Source: Saururus chinensis (taxonomy: Eukaryota > Streptophyta > Magnoliopsida > Piperales > Saururaceae). Taken from it: 64,000 bases of DNA. The position numbers were made by a program, and so were the translations under genes. Shown here piece after piece: positions 44,423 to 55,812 of this stretch. The stretch's first letter is position 1, and every line of letters begins with the position of its first letter. Location of the stretch: the NCBI GenBank assembly GCA_035235625.1, contig CP141144.1, positions 33,788,014 through 33,852,013 of the forward strand. The letters run 5' to 3'. The notes beneath the pieces are model-generated. The model searched no databases. It worked only from the letters and a program-made list of their open reading frames with translations, and was not told the DNA's origin.

Positions 44423-44713
44423 TGTTGGGCTTTGTTTTGTAATAAAAACATACAGTGGCCCAACTGTCTCAATTGACACTGTTTTGGGCTTTTATAAAAC
44501 TGTCTGGGTAACGGGCCTGAGTCAGAATACCCATTAAGGTGTGGTTTTAAGTGACAAATCTGAACCGTTGGATGACCTATGGATGGACGGTCATGATTCT
44601 AGGATTCTTAACAGTGGTGTCCTGGTTTAGTTATAAATACACTATTAGCCATCGTAGTTCGAAGGGTATTGTTTGAAGAGGTATGCCTAATCTCCTGAGT
44701 TTAAGTTCTTTCA
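44423..44713 (+). repeat. 3' LTR of the plus-strand copia element, internally deleted
   Basis: 291 bp against 380 bp in the 5' LTR. After TTAGCCATC the expected ~110 bp is missing and replaced by GTAGTTCGAAGGGTATTGTTTGAAG before GTATGCCTAATCTC. The 15-base AGTTCGAAGGGTATT also occurs at about 44238-44252 just upstream. Confidence 0.85.
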
Positions 44714-44718
44714 TACAT

Positions 44719-45444
44719 CTCCCATGTATTATTTCACCAAGCGTTGCCACAATGTCAGATTTGGGTAGGGATTTCTTAAACTTAAACTTATTACTATTTT
44801 GAAAACGTCAACCGATACTCTAACCAATCCTGTCTCAAGTTGGAATGGAGCAGGCTTTGAATTAGACCAAATCGGGGTTAAGCTCCTTTAAATACACTTT
44901 TCTAATTTTATAAAAAATAAATCTCATTCTATAATATAATTTACTTATAATACTGACACATTTATCTCACTTGAATCACACAAGTGTTTTTACATAAATC
45001 ATCCAAAGAATAAATATTACACATAATTTCCGGTGGAATAAAGCCAATGATTATAATTAACCTACTTATCCATAAATAAAAGTTTATACCTTACTTGGGT
45101 CGAGTTAATCAAAACCCAAACCTGGCCTCACCCAGTCTTTCAATAATGGTGTAAAACTTAAATCTGGTTTATTTATTATATAAGTAAAATCAAACTTAGT
45201 CCAGTAAGGTAAGCTCCAGTTGGATACCCTAAAAACTAACCCAAGTGGCATCCTTAACTTCACACATTTTCTGAGGAGATAATTACCTAAGATAAAAGTG
45301 CGTCCTTCATAACTACATTATTAGTGTTGGTTTAATAAATATTAAGGAGGGAACACGATTTTCCTTCATAATAATGTAAAAGAATGCATTCTTTTACGAT
45401 GAGAAGGGCTTGCAGCTCTCTCGCAGTTGTGTCCTTGTATCATG
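44719..45444. other. Intergenic stretch between copia and the GC-rich solo LTR
   Basis: No coding sequence recognised. It contains degenerate phrases (ACCAAATCGGGGTTAAGCTC, CCCAAACCTGGCCTCACCCA) of the same GC-rich style as kinase intron 1 and 51420-51500, suggesting old non-autonomous transposon remains. Confidence 0.4.
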
Positions 45445-45449
45445 GTATC

Positions 45450-46349
45450 TGTCACGGGCACGAAGCTTTGCCTAGTGTTCGCACTCGTGATGGCCTGACT
45501 ACACCGCGCAGCCAGCAGCCACTCTCTTCCCTTCCCACTCGTATGCGCAAGGGAAAATAAGCAAAACAACCAACCTGCAACACAGTCCGACCTGGTGCAA
45601 GGGTCTCCGCCCAAGCTATGTAAATTAGTCCGTCGAAATACACAAGTAGGGAGAGGGCAGGGCTGAACCACCAAGGCTGAGAGCTCTCCTCTCTTTCTCC
45701 CTGGTTCGCTGTGCAGGAAAAATCACCAATCTCTCTCAGCCATGGCCGGCCCATCCTTTCCCTTAAATAGACTAAGCCATAGGCTGGCCGTCCTAGAGCA
45801 ACTAAAAGTACAAAACCCACCCAATGCAAGAGTCCTCACCGTGTCCAACTCTCAACCCAAAGCCAATCCGGGATTGCATAGATAAGGAAACCTTCGCGAG
45901 TCCGTCTTCCGCTAGAAGTCCTTCGCCATGCTGCCACCAAGAGTCATGCCATCCAAGGGAACCAGCCAACCAACTCCCACCCGTCCTAGGAGTGTAGCCA
46001 GCCTGCTTGTACGAGTCCTGTCCGTCCTAGGAGTCTGCTGCCCGGTCTCCTACTCCAACTAGGAGTGCAGCCAGCCAGCATACGCTGAATCCTATCCGCC
46101 TTAGGAGTCCTCCCCTAAGTCCAAGCAGCGCCCAGCTTCGCTGCGAGAGTCCCGCTCGCGCAAGGACTCCTACCCAGCCTGCTCTATAAGGCGAGTAGCT
46201 CATCCGGAACATTACCCGCGCTGTCCCAGCATCCGTCCATGCCCAAGGGGCTGCCTAGGTTATCCGCTGCCTAGCAAAACTTGGCTGTCCGCTGCCAAGT
46301 AAGGGAGTAGCCGCTCCCTTTCCGCATCCATCAAGTTAGGGGGCTAACA
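45450..46349 (-). mobile_element. GC-rich 900-bp solo LTR, TSD GTATC
   Basis: Ends are TGTCACGGGCAC (left) and GGGGGCTAACA (right), flanked by exact GTATC duplications (45445-45449 and 46350-46354). No internal coding domain. The strand is inferred because the minus sense begins TGTTAGCCCCC, a common LTR start. It contains repeated CCTAGGAGT/AGTCCT-type phrases. The long minus-strand open frames inside (45366-45829) follow from GC content and show no known domain. Confidence 0.8.
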
Positions 46350-46354
46350 GTATC

Positions 46355-47042
46355 CATCTACCACGATCTGACGAACAACCCATTTCCATGAGCTGTAGTG
46401 CCTAAAGGAAGGTTTTTTCTTTTATAAAATGCCCAATATTTATTTAACGAGCTGTTAGATCATGTGGGGTTCAGTTGATGGATTTGAAGAGCACGAACTG
46501 ATTGGGCATGCATTTTAAAACACGTTGTTCAATATTTTCTTTCATTAAACTTTTCTTTTTCTATAGAAACATTTCTCCTATTTTATACAAAAGATTATCA
46601 AATTAGAAAAAATTATATAAATAGAATTTTAAAAAATATTTATAAAAATAGTGTTCCATTACAAATATTTATCAAAATAATATTAATTTTTGCCACTAAT
46701 AAGTTAGGCGCAGCTGACGTCTATATGGTATTTTTTTTAATTTTTATATAATTTTATATTTTTTAAAAATATTATTTATATAATTTTATTATCAAACGAA
46801 AAATAGAAAGTAATGTAAGGTTATATCTCCTTGTCCTAAACCCTCACGTGGGGCATGAGTAAAAGTTACGTGAAACACAGCCATCTTCAACGACCCCAGC
46901 CCGTGAACTCGTGGGAATCGGGGTTGCTCGTTCCGCACGCTGCGTCTTCCCCACCGTCGCGATTAGCAAAAACGGTTTCACCCTGCCGTCCCTTTCTTAA
47001 CCCCCCTTCTCGAGCTACAGCCTCTATTGCAGGAACAGTTCC
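46355..47042 (+). promoter_or_regulatory. Upstream region of the seipin gene
   Basis: AT-rich until about 46800, then GC-richer from CCCTCACGTGGGGC (46841 onward), which contains a CACGTG G-box-type core. G-boxes are bound by bHLH/bZIP factors. The transcription start is not determinable. This proximal region lies within 700 bp of the solo LTR. Confidence 0.4.
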
Positions 47043-49904
47043 ATGGAAGAAGCAACGGGCTCGAGCTCCGACGAGGAGATCTTCTTCGAATCCCTCGACG
47101 AGTTCCCGTCGGTTGGAGGCGGAGGCTTCGGAGCCGGAGAGACCGACGCAGAACCGCTGTACTCTTCCGAATTCTCCTCCCCCACTCCCGCTCGTCGGGG
47201 CGCCTCCTCCGCCGTCCGACTCCGCCTCCGTACAACCTCCACCACTGTTACAGACGGCCCCGAGGTCTCGAATGTTACTTCGGAAGCCGGATTAATTTCT
47301 CCGGAGAGAAGACTCGAGGTTCTTTCCGATTTGAAATCCCCTGAAAATTTCGATCTTGTATCGAAACTGGACGCTGAGTTGAGCGGGAATGGCGAAAATT
47401 CGAAAATTTCCGGTACAGGGCATGGGACCCAGCTGCGGAAATCAGAAACAGTTGATTGTCCAGTCGTGGATGCCGACGACAGTTCCAATTTTCTAGTCAT
47501 ATTGGCCGGAATAGTTATTAGAATAATCGGTTTCCAAGTCTCTTTGTTACTTGCTATCATCACAATCCCCATATGGCTTCTCACTGTTGCTATTTTGCTC
47601 ATCACCAGTCCCATTCAGACTGCAAAACGAACGAAAGAAGCAATTTTAGGGAGTTTTTATTCAATTAGTGCATCAGTTTTGAGATGGTTCAGTCCCATTA
47701 TCTATGAGCATCTTAGGGGTCGCCGACATTCGATTGCAAAGTACGCCTTGAATTTTGGATGGGGTTGTTTGTGGTCGATTTACGTTGGTTGTGTGTTGAT
47801 TGGTATGTTGATCGCGGCCTTTATTGCTGGCGGGATATTGATGAAGTGGGCTGTGGAGGAGCCTATTCAGATAAAGGAAAATTTGAATTTTGATTATACA
47901 AATGCGAAGCCGGTTGCTTTTGTTCCCGTTATAACATGTGATGGTGTTTCATCTGGGTCTGGTTTCAGGGAGAATGTTGATTTTCGGAAGTTGGATGGAG
48001 CTTCAGTGCTTCAGCCTAGTCGTAAAATGCAAGTTAGAGTTTCATTGACGATGCCAGAATCTGATTATAATCGAAGGCTGGGGGTCTTTCAGGTATATTT
48101 ATTGTATAGGAACAGCTTTGTTTTTTGCTACTTCTCCATGTGAATATCTCTTCTTGCTAATCGTAGTTTTTGCCAGTAATATCATTCTTCTTTTGCTTGT
48201 ATTAAATGTTGTGTCTGTGGGTGTTATGATACTTTTGGTTGTCCTTTATTGTATATGAGTTTGCAGATTGTATCTTATAAGTTTGTATAAATTTATTGGA
48301 CAATGGATGTACTTTAAATTGTTTACTAAGCTTATGGCTGTAGGGTTGATATATTCTCTGTAAATGGAAGATCTTTTCTCCTTTTCAAAGTTAGTTGATC
48401 TCCATTTGGATGGAACTTTTAGGCAGTTAGTGTCATATTCCTGTAAATTGTTGAGAAATTGGGTATGCTTGCTGTTGCCCACAGAAGCAAAAAAATAGCA
48501 TTAATGGTATTTTCATCATTGTCCTCACATCTCAATAATTTTGGAACAGTGACATGAATTCTATTTGACCGTCCAACTCTCTATCTTTCATAGTGGTAAA
48601 ATTTTTTAAATTCTAATATATTCCCTCTGTCCCATATCAAGTGTTTCAAGAAAACGCTTTTTCACACATTAAGTGTCCTATTTCCTATTCTCCTACAAAT
48701 TAGAAAGCTTCTAATATGCTTCATGTTATAATAGGAATAGTATGGTAATCTAAGTCTGAAATTTTGTGCCCAAAAAGTGTGAAATTATTTACAATCTTGT
48801 CTTTTTGTAGTCTAGGTACTTCTTATCTTACATAAAATTTACACCTTTTTCAAATCAGGAACTTAATTTGGGATGGAAGGAGTAGAAGAGTGTCTTATCT
48901 TAATGAGCGGAGTGAAGGTGGCAGGTTTTATATGAGAAATGTATCCAGACCACTGAACTGTGACATGATAGTGGGAGACAGAATTTTAGCATTGTGAGGA
49001 CCAAGGACCTATCAGGCAAAACTTTCTGTTAAGTATAGTTGAGATGTGCAAATTAGATATTAGGTTAAATGACAACCTTTTCCCTTAATTGGATTATGAA
49101 AGAATGTCATAGCATATGGGAAAAGGCTTAAAGAAGCCAAGGCATTGGTCAATTTGAGTAACTATGAGGTTAATGCCTTCTCTTGATGTCACAGAGTTCT
49201 GGCGTATATGGAGCCATTCTAAGGTTGGCTCCTTTCCTAGATGCATCTTACAAATGATATTAACAGTTATTTGCATCAAGGTTTATAGCAAGCAAGAAAA
49301 GTTTATTTTATCATTTATGGCATTCAAATAGAGAAGATATGTTGGTTGATACTTGCTGATGCATTTGCATATTTGATTTGTTGCAAACAAGCTTTAACTA
49401 TTTAGCTCTTGTTTCTCTCAGGTCAGTGTAGATTTTGTGTCTATAAATGGAAGAGTTGCAAGGCATGCAAGCTATCCTTGTATGCTCCGTTTTAAAAGCA
49501 CTCCTATACTCTACATTGAGACGTTTCTTAAAAGCGGTCTTCTTCTTGCTGGTTATGCATCTGAGACCCAAACTCTTAACCTGAAGATGAAAGGAATTGC
49601 AGAAGGATCTGAACCAACAGCATGTTTGAGAGTCATTTTGGAACAACGAGCAGAATTCAGACCTGGTGCTGGTATACCAGAAATATATGATGCCTTTCTG
49701 GTTCTTGAGAGTGAGCTTCCCCTTTTCAAAAGGATCATTTGGAATTGGAAGAAAACAATGTACATATGGACCAGTTTGTGGATATTTCTGATGGAATTAT
49801 TCTTTACACTGGTCTGCTGTCAACATCTTGTTGTGCCTAGGGCTAGGCCAAGGGCTGTCTCTGCTAACAGAGTTCCTGATGTAGTCCCAGTTCCCGAGCA
49901 TTAG
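47043..49904 (+). CDS. Seipin (SEIPIN2/3-type), lipid-droplet biogenesis protein
   Basis: Two exons, 47043-48092 and 49422-49904, joined in phase 0 with GT-AG ends: 1533 nt, 510 residues, close to the length of Arabidopsis SEIPIN2/3, which also have one intron. The acidic, Ser/Gly-rich N-terminus (1-148) is characteristic of the plant SEIPIN2/3 branch. Hydrophobic segments lie at about 149-188 and 243-270. A lumenal domain follows, with MQVRVSLTMPESDYNRRLGV, FQVSVDFVSINGRVARHASY and AFLVLESELPLFKR. A C-terminal membrane helix sits at about 463-484. Seipins form ring oligomers at ER-lipid droplet contacts and control droplet size and formation. The start is the first ATG in a GC-rich leader. 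The reading frame is intact and likely functional. The antisense frame over exon 1 is a shadow. Confidence 0.95.
48621..48882. mobile_element. Stowaway-like MITE in the seipin intron
   Basis: 262 bp flanked by TA (48619-48620 and 48883-48884). Left end TTCCCTCTGTCCCATATCAAG and inverted right end CTCCTTCCATCCCAAATTAAG match at 15 of 21 positions. The CTCCCTCCGTCCCA-type end and TA duplication are the hallmarks of Stowaway (Tc1/mariner-derived) MITEs. Confidence 0.85.
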
Positions 49905-51503
49905 ATTATGCACTAATTTTATACATCCATTCTTCTGATGCAATGTCAGGGTTGACATATTAAAGATAGGCGTGTTTTGAGAGTACGAACTTATCAATTG
50001 TTGAAGGGCGTTCTTTGCAAAAATCGGCAGATTACTCACAGGGATTTATGGCCAAAAAACAGGAATCGATGATAATCAGGTTCTGCCAATGTGCTATATT
50101 TTTATGCAAATGAAGCCACATAACTTCAATGTTCAGCGGGGAAAAAAAATAAAAGGGAAAGCTTGAAGCGCAATTGTAAATTGAGAAATCAACTAACTGA
50201 TTAAGGATTATCATCATGAGAACACAAGAAACGGGTATAATTAGGCAATCTTGTTAGTTCATTGCAAGGTTGGTATAAAGTATATCATTTTTTTATTCAT
50301 TTTTGTATTGTTTTCAATCAAGTTGTATGTAGAAGTTATAAGGAGGGCATTGTCAGCTTTAAACCATCAGATTCATGGCATAAACACCGCAATGCACTGG
50401 AGGAAATTGTTGATAATGTGCAAAGAGGTTCACCTCCCTCAGTCTTTTGAGGGTTTTGATTCTTTTTTAGGGCGTGGAATCCCTGATTCTTAAATCAATA
50501 TATCGGTTGGTTGGATCCATTTCAATACTTAGAGATCTCTTATGGTTTTTTTCTTCTCTTTTTAAAGCTTTCTGCCAAGAGAACTTATGAAAACCAGTCT
50601 TCATGAAATTTATTGTCCGTCAAAATGCCATCATTTGAAGGACTTTTGTAAGAAAACAAAGAAATAGTGATGACCACTAACAACTCATTAAGCCAGATAT
50701 TCCTTACCTAATCTTTTTTTTAGCATGATTTCTTTATTTAAACTAAAAAGAATGCATATTCATTATGAGTGTAAATATAAGTGAATAAATATAATAAAAT
50801 AAATAATAAACATAAATTTTATATACGAATCGAAAGCAACTGTACACCATCCTAAATGCATGATAGAAAGCAATTGTTCACCATCCTAAATGCACTATAT
50901 AAAGCAAATAAGAGTTTAAATTTCATAGGTTGAATAATATACATGTTTGATAGCGCACATTTCTTCCCATTTGGATGCAATTTAGTGGCATACACATTCC
51001 CTTTCTTTTGGGTAGAATGCACATATTTCCTGCTTAATAATGTCATTAAGAAAATTTTCTCAAATATACAATATATATACAACCAACCAAAGAAAGATCA
51101 AATTGTTGGATTAGAAATCTTGGGAATATAATAATTTGTTGCACACCACTTTATCTTCTCTATCAACTAAGCTCAATCCTAGAAAATATATCTTATGGAA
51201 GTTCTAATGTCTAGATATCTACCTATCATGTCTTGTAGTTGGTGTTAATACCGATAAAAGAAACAAAACTTAGTTATAGATGAATGCATCGTATGATCAT
51301 GGTAGCTTTCATTGATGCTATAGTATGTTATGCTATCTCTACAAAAAGGTAAAATGTATTTGTAGTAAGTCTTTGATAAAATAGATATTTCTCTGACAAA
51401 GACGCTTGTATTTAGCGTTGTAATCGAGCTGGGTCAATTCGGGCTGGAGCTGGGCCCTAGCCCTAGCTCATCAAATTATTTTTAGGCCTTGGCCTGGCCC
51501 TAG
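49905..51503. other. Seipin 3' flank and intergenic region
   Basis: The first few hundred bases are presumably seipin 3' untranslated sequence. At 50335-50495 there is an exon-like remnant (see separate entry). The rest is AT-rich without a recognised gene. 51420-51500 carries a GC-rich degenerate transposon phrase (GAGCTGGGCCCTAGCCC) that is interrupted by the LTR starting at 51504. Confidence 0.45.
50335..50495 (+). pseudogene. Unidentified exon-like remnant
   Basis: After an acceptor-like TGTATGTAG, one frame reads SYKEGIVSFKPSDSWHKHRN, then ALEEIVDNVQRGSPPSVF and a stop. Shifting one base continues GFDSFLGRGIPDS to TAA. The balanced amino-acid use and the continuity across a single shift look like real but broken coding sequence. 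I do not recognise the family. It could also be chance. Confidence 0.3.
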
Positions 51504-52568
51504 TGATCATTTATAATTAAACTATTTATAAGTGTACAAGGTAATTGTACTAAGATGAATATAAAGAGTTGTCGAAGACGTAATCAACTAAACTAAATGA
51601 AAGATAGCAATATGACGACAATTGCTTAGGAAATAGAATCCACTTATAAAGTCATAACAATACCTTAATCTCTAAATTAAATCTAGTATGAATATAAACA
51701 AGTATTCTCAACTACAAACTAGAATTACATTAGAAAGAATAATTGATTAACTTCATGATATGACTTATGCTCAATATAGATCAAATAATCTACACTAAAC
51801 CAAACTATAAGCATGACTTGTTTAATTTTATCATAAACCATCCAACTAATTAATCACATGAACATTAAAACCTATTTCATGACTAATTTATTTAAATCAC
51901 ATGAATTAGAATCAATGTAAATATCAAAACCACATAAATCTATTATCTACAAGATAATAAATTAACATAGAATTGAATAAGCATGAAAACTCTTATATTA
52001 GAAAGGAAATCTTTGTTATACAGTAGTCATTATTAACAACAAATATCTAATATAAAAGAAAAAAGAATTGAAACTCATCTATAGTTTTAACTCCTAAGTA
52101 AAAGAAACTTAGCCTTACATAGTTAAAGAAGGTTCTTGAATCTATATTGAAGTTTTGATTGCTCCTCCATTTGCTTCTCCCTTTTGCTCTCCAAAAAATT
52201 AAAAGGAATCCTCTTCAAGGCCCATATGTTTTTATATAGACATAAGAATCGTGTGAACTAGAAAAAGGACTTAAAATTGGCTTTAAATAGAAAACTACAT
52301 GTTGAACTGATCGATTATCGATCAGGAACATTGTCTGTGAAATCCACTTTCGTTCATAGATGATCGATCACCAAGGGAGGCCGATCAATTGCTTACATTG
52401 ATTCTGCATGAAAACTTTCAATATTAGCCAATTCAATTCAAAATAACACACAAGTGTTTCCTAACCTAATTAACCATAATTTCTAATTATTTAGGCTATA
52501 TTAACTCTTAAACAAGACTAGAAAATATAATAAACAAGAGTAAAATAATGTATAAATTATACTTATCA
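51504..52568 (-). repeat. LTR of a minus-strand Athila/Tat-like element
   Basis: 1065 bp. Reverse complement begins TGATAAGTATAATTTATAC directly after the purine tract TTTGAGGGTATT and ends AATTATAAATGATCA. Both ends match the plus-strand LTR at 806-1434, but this copy is some 430 bp longer. The extra part includes TCGATTATCGATCAGG (about 52311-52326) and a second GATCGATCACC box. Confidence 0.75.
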
Positions 52569-53990
52569 AATACCCTCAAACCTAGATTTTGTTAGTCCTC
52601 AAGCAAAACAAAATGAACTAAACTATGACTAAAAAAATTAAATGTCATTTTCGTATGAAATCCAGATTGCATTTAGCTTAGGCAACAAGCCTTTCAACCC
52701 TTAGGTGTCCTCAGTTGGATGAGTTGTGTCTCGTAAGGGTTTACAACAATGATATCCACAAACATCTAAACCTAAGAAAAAAAAGAAAATAAAAACATGG
52801 AAACAAAAACCTAAAAATAATCTTCTCTTAAAAATATATAACTATTTTTTTTAAAATAAACCATAAATACTTGAAACAAGCAAATGTTTTCGATCTAATC
52901 ACTTTCAAGTAAAGAATAATTCATTTTATAACTTCATCTTCGAAATAATTGCCCAACTAAATATATACATTTAGAAACATGAAGTGTAGAAACTTGTAGT
53001 AATACAATTTCAATCTTTAGTAACAAGCATATCTCAATGTGACCTATTAACTAAGTTGAATAAATTTTCTAACTAAAAAATATAACAATGACAAATTTTC
53101 ACACTTAACATCTCATAATAAATCCTCTTGTACTAGTATTTAAAATTCTTCAATCAATTTCAGGGAATAAGAGCATAATGTACCTCAAATTATAACTCGT
53201 GCAAGACTTAGTTCTCTTAAGCTTTCTCAATAGTCCATGTAGTAAGTGTTGACTTGAAAATTCGAACTATAAAATCTACAAAACCAAGCAAGTAATAATG
53301 AGAATTTATTTCAATCTACCACCTTTTGACACGGACCCCTATGCTTGGCTAGGCACAAGGCCCTATTACTCAATGAAAAGAGAAACAAACAATTATTTTT
53401 TCTTTTTCTTATTTTCTTTCAAATAATTAAGTTTTTCTTTTTTTCAACTTTTTTTTCTCATTCATTTTTTTCTTAGACACTCATTCCAAATTTTTTTCAA
53501 ACCATAGCCAAACATAAAAATCTATAGTAAAACGTTAAAAATTACTTGAATGTGCCATATTTTAAAAAATATACTTGGTTGAAGATATCACACAAAGATT
53601 GCAAGTAATGAATCATGCAATTATATTTCTTTTAAGTTTCAATTTTGTGAAATGTGATTTTAAAAAATAAGCACAACTATCAGAGATGATAAAGATAAGA
53701 TAAAAAGTACTTACTCATTCTCTTTCACCCCTTACTTAATTTACTTGACCTGTTTACATGAAATTGACCTCTTTAAAAATAGATATATGCTTTTGAAAGA
53801 ACGTAAGAAATTAAAAATGACATAAAAGAAATGAAAGAAAGAAATAAAAAAATAGCTAAAACATCCTAAATAAGAAAGAAAAATATGTTTCTACACGCAA
53901 AACCTAAATTGAACACTGTCCACAAATGTTAAAGAAAATATATACTACAATGACAAAATAAGGAAAATAAGGAAATAATGATATCACCTA
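52569..53990 (-). mobile_element. 3' internal non-coding region of the minus-strand Athila/Tat-like element
   Basis: Matches 1-805 in reverse complement for about 800 bp; the rest is AT-rich and non-coding. No open frame. Confidence 0.65.
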
Positions 53991-54007
53991 GGTCAGCAAC
54001 TAAAGAA

Positions 54008-54540
54008 TTAATCCACTAATTTGAAAGTGAGGTACATATGTTTGAGAAGACATGAGATACATACATATGATGAGCATCCCCCAAACCTAAAATACCAAAC
54101 TCCCAAAAAAGAAACAACAACTAGAATAAAAATAAACAAAAGAAAGATAACAAAAGAAACATAAAAGAAAAGATAAAAGCTGCCCTTGTATACTTGACTA
54201 ATCACCGGAACCTGAGCATCATCATCACATGCAGTGTTAAAATCATACCCTGAACCATTGGAACCGTCCTCATTAGAACTTTCTTCATCCTCATTAGCTG
54301 GTTGTAGCTGGATACAAATCAAATATGCAAGACCCTGAACAAGGTCACACATCTTTGCCATCAAAGCATCCATCTGAGCTATCATCCAAGCCTAAAGTTG
54401 TGCCTAGGAAGCATTAATATGAGCCCGAAGGCGATGATCCATCTGAAGTAACTGATCTCCTTCCAATGTAGCTGGTGGAGCCCTCTCCGTGACTACTGCC
54501 TTTGGCTTTGCCTTTGCAGCATCCTCCTCCTTTACCGGTG
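54008..54540 (-). pseudogene. Extra ORF remnant of the Athila/Tat-like element
   Basis: Minus-strand sequence reads APVKEEDAAKAKPKAVVTER and EGDQLLQMDHRLRAHINAS, two stops, then MIAQMDALMAKMCDLVQGLA, QLQPANEDEESSNEDGSNGS and GYDFNTACDDDAQVPVI, then a hydrophobic tail. The basic-then-coiled-then-acidic order is like the C-terminal part of gag-like or extra ORFs of large plant gypsy elements. No enzyme domain. It is truncated at 54546 by another LTR-like sequence. Confidence 0.4.
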
Positions 54541-54546
54541 CCCTAG

Positions 54547-55812
54547 TGTAACGACCCTTCCCATTGCGCCTAACCAAGGAGTTAGGGGTAATTATATAAC
54601 TTTTGGATAAGTTTTAGGGGTTTTAAGGGATAAAATCTCGGCATACGGGTAGAGCTCAATGTAATAGCATAACAAATCGAAGAACACGTGAAATGGAGGC
54701 TAGGAACAATAGCTATGACATTGGGAAACGTGCTACATGGGTAGGACCCATTTAAAAAGTTTAGGATAACCTACCCATTTATGGTCTAGTTTTGAAGGGC
54801 CCATCAATACGAGTCCATTGGTACAAAGAACACGCAATTTCGACTTTGGTGTTGTAATTTATCATGTTTTGAAGTTAGAATATTATTTAAATAAAATAAT
54901 ATAAGAAAAGATTAAAATAATGAGAAAAAGACAAATTAGTTGACGTAGTGCTAACGTTAGCGGCTGGCATTTGTTGTTTGCCATCTTCATTCCTAAAGGG
55001 GATGACTCCTTGAAGGAAGGAACATCTCCGAATGCCGTTAATTCTAGAAATCTCAGGGGATTAAGCATTTCTAACTTTTTGATTTTATATACGATTATAT
55101 ATGTGCATGTGCATCTTAAGTAGTTAAATTAAGATGCTACAAAATTATATGTGGTTCGATGTGATTGGATGTGTTATGATATGCTTTGCTCTTATCTATT
55201 TTGCTATGAATGATCCACTATGATCTAATGTGGTTTGATAAGCTTTGATATTGCTCTGATATGATATGATCTAATATAATCCACCTTGATGTGTTATGCT
55301 CAACCTGGCATAGAGTGGGATGCGTGTTTCTGCTAGTGTTCTACTCACCTCTATGGTAGAGTGAGATATGTGATTCCGCTGATTTATTGACTCCTGTTTG
55401 ACACCGATGATTTATGAGATTTCCATATGACTCCGATTAAATATTTGAATATATGTGCTTTGACATATGTGTTTTGTATTGCTTGATGCATGTAAATAAT
55501 AATTAGGAAAAACTACATTTCGATCTGATCATATTAGAATAATATCGTAGATGTTATCTAATATGTACATAGGAAACCAATGGCAGGGCAATGTTGGCTT
55601 GATCCAAATTAGAATAAAATATAGTTTTATTCTGGCCTATGCACAATGAAATGCTTAAGTTCCATTGTGTGTAGAGGAAAATTACGACTCTCACACTCAG
55701 ACTCAGCCGCTCCAGGTTGGTTTATTTTTTTAAAACTCAGAGTATGGGTTTTTTGGAGCATACAAGGCACGTAACTGAGGCCATAAGGGGGGTGATCGTA
55801 ATAGTAGTGACA
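54547..55812 (+). repeat. Candidate chromovirus-type LTR
   Basis: Starts TGTAACGACCCTTCCC right where the extra ORF breaks off, and a plausible end GTAGTGACA occurs at 55804-55812. The middle (about 55170-55420) has repeated TGATATGATATGAT-like and GAGTGGGATGCGTG phrases. No matching target duplication was found (CCTAG on the left is not repeated on the right), so the right end is unsure. Confidence 0.35.

Larger units (their letters stand above)
33923..44713 (+). mobile_element. Ty1/copia retrotransposon with nested solo LTR
   Basis: Complete element ends: 5' LTR 33923-34302 and 3' LTR 44423-44713, flanked by exact target duplications TACAT (33918-33922 and 44714-44718). Order is leader, gag, protease, integrase, RT, RNase H, purine tract (GAGTGGGAGAA), 3' LTR. 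A foreign 3660-bp solo LTR with its 5-bp duplication splits RT at 39477-43136. Without it the element is about 7.1 kb. Stops and frameshifts in gag, integrase and RT make it non-autonomous now. Confidence 0.92.

Noticed and set aside
45366..45829. Minus-strand frames of 102 and 125 codons
   Set aside because: They lie inside the GC-rich solo LTR bounded by GTATC duplications and have no recognisable domain.
47024..47614. Antisense 196-codon frame over seipin exon 1
   Set aside because: Shadow of the seipin coding strand; no domain.
54883..55068. 61-codon minus-strand frame
   Set aside because: Inside a candidate LTR, with no recognisable motif.
54547..55812. Calling this a complete solo LTR with target duplication
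   Set aside because: CCTAG on the left is not repeated after the plausible right end, so only a candidate LTR is reported.
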